DNA from: Mycolicibacterium peregrinum
GTDB lineage: Bacteria; Actinomycetota; Actinomycetes; Mycobacteriales; Mycobacteriaceae
Assembly: GCF_001665625.1 (NCBI RefSeq)
Contig: NZ_LZSY01000128.1
Span: forward strand, 1 to 43,717
Length of the DNA: 43,717 nt
Reading direction: 5' to 3'
The translations under genes and the position numbers were made by a program. Under the pieces are notes generated by a model. The model did not search any database, was not told the origin of the DNA, and saw nothing but the letters and a program-made list of their open reading frames with translations. Shown one piece after another: positions 40,657 through 43,717 of this stretch (position 1 is its first letter; every line of letters starts with the position of its first letter).

Positions 40657-42291
40657 TCAGCCGGCTGACAACGCCGATCTGAGGACATCGAGGGGCAATC
40701 CGCCCAGATCGAGAGCGCGGCTGTGGAATTCCCGCAGAGATGATCCCCGGCGCAGGGCCTCGTCGCGCAGTTCGTGCCAGATTCGTTGGCCGATGGCGTA
40801 CGACGGAGCCTGGCCCGGCCAGCCGAGGTAGCGGTCGAGCTCGAAGCGCAGGTTCTCCTCGGCCATGGCCGAATGCGAGGTCAGGAAGTTCCATGCCCGC
40901 TCGGCATCCCACACCTCGCCGTCGGGAGCCGTGAGGCCGCAGTGAACGCCGATGTCGAGCACAACTCGGGCCGCTCGGAACCGTTGGGCGTCAAGCATTC
41001 CCATGCGGTCGCCGGCATCGTCGAGCCAGCCCAGCTCGGCCATCAGCCGCTCGGCGTACAACGCCCAGCCCTCACCGTGGCCCGACACCCAGCAGCCCAG
41101 CCGACGCCACCGGTTGAGCCGGTCGGCCTGCGCCACCGCGCGGCCGATCTGCAGATGATGGCCGGGAACACCTTCATGGAACACCGTGGTGGTTTCCTGC
41201 CAGGTGTGGAACCGCTCGACGCCGGGTGGAACCGACCACCACATGCGTCCGGGTCGAGACCAGTCCTCCGACGGCCCGGTGTAGTAGATGCCGCCGGTCT
41301 GGGTCGGCGCGATCCGGCACTCTAGCGTGCGAAGCGGCCCGTCGATGTCGAAGTGGGTGCCGGCCAGAGACTCCACCGCACGGTCGGACAGGTCCTGCAT
41401 CCAGGCCTGCAGCGCATCGGTACCGGTGATGACGTAGCGCGGTTCGTCGTCCAGCCGGCGCAGCGTCTCGGCCACGGTAGCCCCGGGGTAGAGCTGCTGA
41501 GCGATCGATTCCTGTTCAGCGACAACGGCATCGAGCAGGCCCAAGCCCCATTCGTAGGCCTCGTCGAGGTCGACGGCGGTACCCAGGAACTGCCGTGACA
41601 TCAGCTGGTAGGTGTCGCGTCCGCAGGCATCGGACTGGCGCGCACGCGGGGCGATGTCCTCCCGCAACACGTCGCCCAGTCGTCGGTAGGCGTCGGCCGC
41701 GGCTTCGGAGCGCCGCTTTAGCTGCACCTGTAGTTGCCGGTTTTCCGGTGCCGCTCCGGTGACCATCTCGGCGAACAACTGGGCGATCTGCCGGGCCTGG
41801 GTGACTCCTCGGGTGACCTGGCGCAGGGCCGGTCCGTGACTGCTGCCGGCCGCGGCACGTAGGGCGTCCGCGTAGCCGGCGACACGTTCGGGCACCTTCG
41901 CCAATCGCGCAGCGATCAGCGCCCAGTCGTCCTCGGTGTCGGTGGACATCAGGTCGAATACGTCGCGCATGGTTTGCAGCGGTGAGGCGATGACGTTGAG
42001 CTCGCCCAGGTCCAGGCCGGCATCGTGAACGTCGAGCGCCGCGCCGAGGCGCTCGCGCAACGCGGCCACGGTGACCGCGTCCACATCGTCGGCGGGCTCC
42101 AGCCCGTCGAGTTCCCGCAGCGTTGCGCGGGCAGCTTCGGCGCGCGCTGCCACTCCATGTGGGGAGTAGTCGGTCACCTCGTCGTCGTGGCCGGTGATGC
42201 CGAGTTCCGTTGCAGCGCAAGGGTCAAGCCGCGCATAGGTATCGAGGTAGCGCTCGGCTACCGCGTCGACGGCGGTGGCGGCCCTAGCCAA
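40657..42291 (-). CDS. DUF885 family zinc metallopeptidase-like protein
   Basis: A 544-residue helical protein of the DUF885 family. The zinc motif HEGVPGHH is at residues 372-379 and GHGEGWALYAERLM (about 409-422) supplies a likely third ligand. The family is related to carboxypeptidase-type metalloproteases; the physiological substrate is unknown. No signal peptide is seen, so it is probably cytoplasmic. The only start in the right place is TTG at 42291, which overlaps the end of the upstream metallopeptidase gene by eight bases and has no ribosome site, suggesting re-initiation after that gene. Confidence 0.85.
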   Translation of the reverse strand: MARAATAVDAVAERYLDTYARLDPCAATELGITGHDDEVTDYSPHGVAARAEAARATLRELDGLEPADDVDAVTVAALRERLGAALDVHDAGLDLGELNVIASPLQTMRDVFDLMSTDTEDDWALIAARLAKVPERVAGYADALRAAAGSSHGPALRQVTRGVTQARQIAQLFAEMVTGAAPENRQLQVQLKRRSEAAADAYRRLGDVLREDIAPRARQSDACGRDTYQLMSRQFLGTAVDLDEAYEWGLGLLDAVVAEQESIAQQLYPGATVAETLRRLDDEPRYVITGTDALQAWMQDLSDRAVESLAGTHFDIDGPLRTLECRIAPTQTGGIYYTGPSEDWSRPGRMWWSVPPGVERFHTWQETTTVFHEGVPGHHLQIGRAVAQADRLNRWRRLGCWVSGHGEGWALYAERLMAELGWLDDAGDRMGMLDAQRFRAARVVLDIGVHCGLTAPDGEVWDAERAWNFLTSHSAMAEENLRFELDRYLGWPGQAPSYAIGQRIWHELRDEALRRGSSLREFHSRALDLGGLPLDVLRSALSAG

Positions 42292-43195
42292 GGTTGTTCG
42301 CGGCGAAGGTGTCGCACTTGTTCGGATCGCCGGTCTGGTAGCCGATGGTGAACCACTTCTGCCGCTGCTCGGAGGAACCGTGGGTCCACGCTTCGGGGTT
42401 GACCCGGCCGGTGGCCTGCTTCTGGATGCGGTCGTCGCCGACCGAGGAGGCCGCCGACAGGGCGTCGGTGATGTCCTTGTCGCTCAGTGGCTGCAGGAAC
42501 GGGACGTCGGTGCCCTCCTGCCGGGTGATCGACGCGTAATGCGCCCAGACGCCGGCGTAGCAGTCGGCCTGCAGTTCGGTGCGCACGCCCGCACCGGTGG
42601 CGCCCTCGGGGTCCCGCTGGGCCCGGCCGAGAACGCCGAGCAGGTCCTGCACGTGGTGGCCGAACTCGTGGGCGACGACGTACTCCTGTGCGAGGGGCCC
42701 TCCGCTGGAACCGAACTGATCGACGAGCACCTGGAAGAAGTCGGTGTCGAAGTACGCCGTCTTGTCGACGGGGCAGTAGAACGGGCCGACGTCGCTGGTG
42801 GCCGGGCCACACCCGGTCTGGACCTGCCCCTTGAACAGTCGGACGTGCGGACGGGTGTATCCCTTGAGCAGCTGGGACCACACGCCGTCGACGGAGTTGC
42901 CGGTGGCGACCACCCGGCATTCGACCTTGCTGTTGGCGTCGGCGCCGGTCTTGCACTGGCTGAGGTCGAAACCCTCACCGCCCGCGCTGCTGGTGTCCAT
43001 CGGCTGCTGCTGTTGCGGCATGACGGTGCCGGGGTCGACGCCCAGGAACATCGCGAGCACAACGATCAACAGACCGCCGAGACCTCCACCGATCGCGATG
43101 CCACGGCCGGGGCCGCGGCCACCGCCGGAACTGGAGGTGGTGCTCGTGTCGATCTGCATACCCTCGTTGAAGGTCATCCCGTCACTCCATCGCAT
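42284..43195 (-). CDS. ypfJ: Neutral zinc metallopeptidase, YpfJ/PF04228 family
   Basis: A 303-residue protein of the PF04228 family. One TM helix lies at about residues 33-52 after a Gly-rich start; the catalytic domain has the zinc motif HEFGHH at 176-181, preceded by the AYFDTDFFQVLVDQFG stretch, and ELQADCYAGVWAHY. Five to six Cys in the domain suggest extracytoplasmic disulfides. The ATG at 43195 reproduces the family start MRW; a second ATG at 43177 is possible. It overlaps the DUF885 gene, so two metallopeptidases are expressed together. Divergent from the carboxylesterase. Confidence 0.88.
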   Translation of the reverse strand: MRWSDGMTFNEGMQIDTSTTSSSGGGRGPGRGIAIGGGLGGLLIVVLAMFLGVDPGTVMPQQQQPMDTSSAGGEGFDLSQCKTGADANSKVECRVVATGNSVDGVWSQLLKGYTRPHVRLFKGQVQTGCGPATSDVGPFYCPVDKTAYFDTDFFQVLVDQFGSSGGPLAQEYVVAHEFGHHVQDLLGVLGRAQRDPEGATGAGVRTELQADCYAGVWAHYASITRQEGTDVPFLQPLSDKDITDALSAASSVGDDRIQKQATGRVNPEAWTHGSSEQRQKWFTIGYQTGDPNKCDTFAANNLG

Positions 43196-43239
43196 TCGCC
43201 GGTAGGTGCGTGCTCAACAGCCCGTTAAGCTTTTCACAC

Positions 43240-43245
43240 TACGAT
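43240..43245 (+). promoter_or_regulatory. Candidate -10 element (TACGAT) for leaderless carboxylesterase start
   Basis: TACGAT fits TANNNT and is followed by six bases before the GTG at 43252, predicting transcription from the start codon. The short 43196-43251 region also has to serve the divergent metallopeptidase gene. Confidence 0.45.
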
Positions 43246-43251
43246 TCAGAC

Positions 43252-43717
43252 GTGTCCGTCGTTGCGGAACATTCGACCATTGCCCACACCTCGCTGGGGC
43301 GGCTACGCGGTACCCGTGAAGGCGGGGTCAGCGTGTGGCGAGGTGTCGAGTACGCCCAGCAGCCCGTCGGCGCACTGCGTTTCCTGGCGCCGCGGCCGGT
43401 GGTGCCCTGGACCGGAGTGCGTGACGCCGTCGAGCACGGCCCGTTGCCGCCACAAGGCCGTTCGTTCGTCGGGGGAGGCCGAGACGACCCCAAGGTGCGT
43501 GACGAGGCTTGCCTGACCGTCACCGTCTGGTCCCCGGACACGGGCGGCTCGTTGCCGGTGATGGTGTGGATCCCCGGCGGGGCCTTCGTCTACGGTGCGG
43601 GCCAGCTGCAGCTGTACAACGGCTCGCGGCTGGCCGAGAACGGCAACGTGGTGGTCGTCAACGTCACGTATCGACTCGGCGTGTTCGGGGGATTCGAACT
43701 CGGCGATCTGGGTGAGG
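43252..43717 (+). CDS. Carboxylesterase type B/lipase family, 3' part outside window
   Basis: The first 155 codons of a carboxylesterase. GTG at 43252 begins SVVAEHSTIAHTSLGRLRG. Family motifs seen: EACLTVTVWSPDTGG, the oxyanion-hole region VMVWIPGGAFVYGAG and NVTYRLGVFGGFELGD. The Ser nucleophile region (GESAG type) would come shortly after the window end. About 500 residues is usual, so two thirds are missing. It resembles the mycobacterial LipT group by these motifs, without proof. No ribosome site; a leaderless promoter is proposed. Confidence 0.88.
   Translation, partial: MSVVAEHSTIAHTSLGRLRGTREGGVSVWRGVEYAQQPVGALRFLAPRPVVPWTGVRDAVEHGPLPPQGRSFVGGGRDDPKVRDEACLTVTVWSPDTGGSLPVMVWIPGGAFVYGAGQLQLYNGSRLAENGNVVVVNVTYRLGVFGGFELGDLGE

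Overview
The window is GC-rich actinobacterial DNA and almost certainly comes from a mycobacterium of the Mycolicibacterium (fast-growing) type. From memory of M. tuberculosis, the left part keeps the Rv2578c-Rv2590 gene neighbourhood: carboxylic acid reductase (fadD9/car), gabT, yajC-secD-secF, a solute-binding lipoprotein, apt, relA, ppiB, a metallo-beta-lactamase-fold hydrolase, hisS and an Rv2578c-type radical SAM protein. Inserted between these are genes not in that core: a mycothiol-dependent-isomerase-like protein and a membrane protein between car and gabT, a second cyclophilin and a SecD-like protein beside ppiB, and a urea-type ABC transporter after hisS.

Layout. 1-5507: car (C-terminus cut by the window edge), two small genes, gabT. 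5665-13777: plus-strand run yajC, secD, secF, lipoprotein, apt, relA (Sec export, then purine salvage and the stringent response). 13774-16737: minus-strand operon ppiB, second membrane-anchored cyclophilin, truncated SecD-like protein; relA and the SecD-like gene share a CTAG at their stops. 16871-18822: hydrolase and hisS with overlapping ends. 18823-23621: urtABCDE on the minus strand. 23859-27052: a secreted protein and two unrecognised membrane proteins separated by hairpins and a divergent regulatory region with a likely leaderless small ORF. 27222-29225: alpha/beta hydrolase and splB, the latter behind a perfect SOS box. 29222-29299: a likely haloalkane dehalogenase remnant. 29338-35626: acyl-CoA/lipid catabolism cluster (two acyl-CoA dehydrogenases, amidohydrolase, TetR regulator, LLM-type oxidoreductase, thioesterase) with two near-identical candidate operators. 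35703-38694: coupled tetR, flavin monooxygenase and SDR operon with a perfect operator abutting tetR. 38700-40090: ECF41-type sigma factor and an SRPBCC protein. 40111-43717: DinB protein, DUF885 and YpfJ-like zinc metallopeptidases, and the start of a carboxylesterase.

Most unusual item: a SecD relative that keeps the first TM, the whole P1 periplasmic domain and one closing TM but lacks the proton-conducting membrane part. It lies in one operon with two membrane-anchored cyclophilins, a few kb from the true secDF. This suggests an extracytoplasmic folding module attached to Sec export. Also notable are a shared TetR operator tying together the acyl-CoA cluster, a sigma factor with no ordinary start codon, a Baeyer-Villiger-like enzyme with Arg in place of the fingerprint His, and several promoters placed for leaderless translation. 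No tRNA, rRNA, CRISPR array, insertion sequence or prophage gene was recognised.
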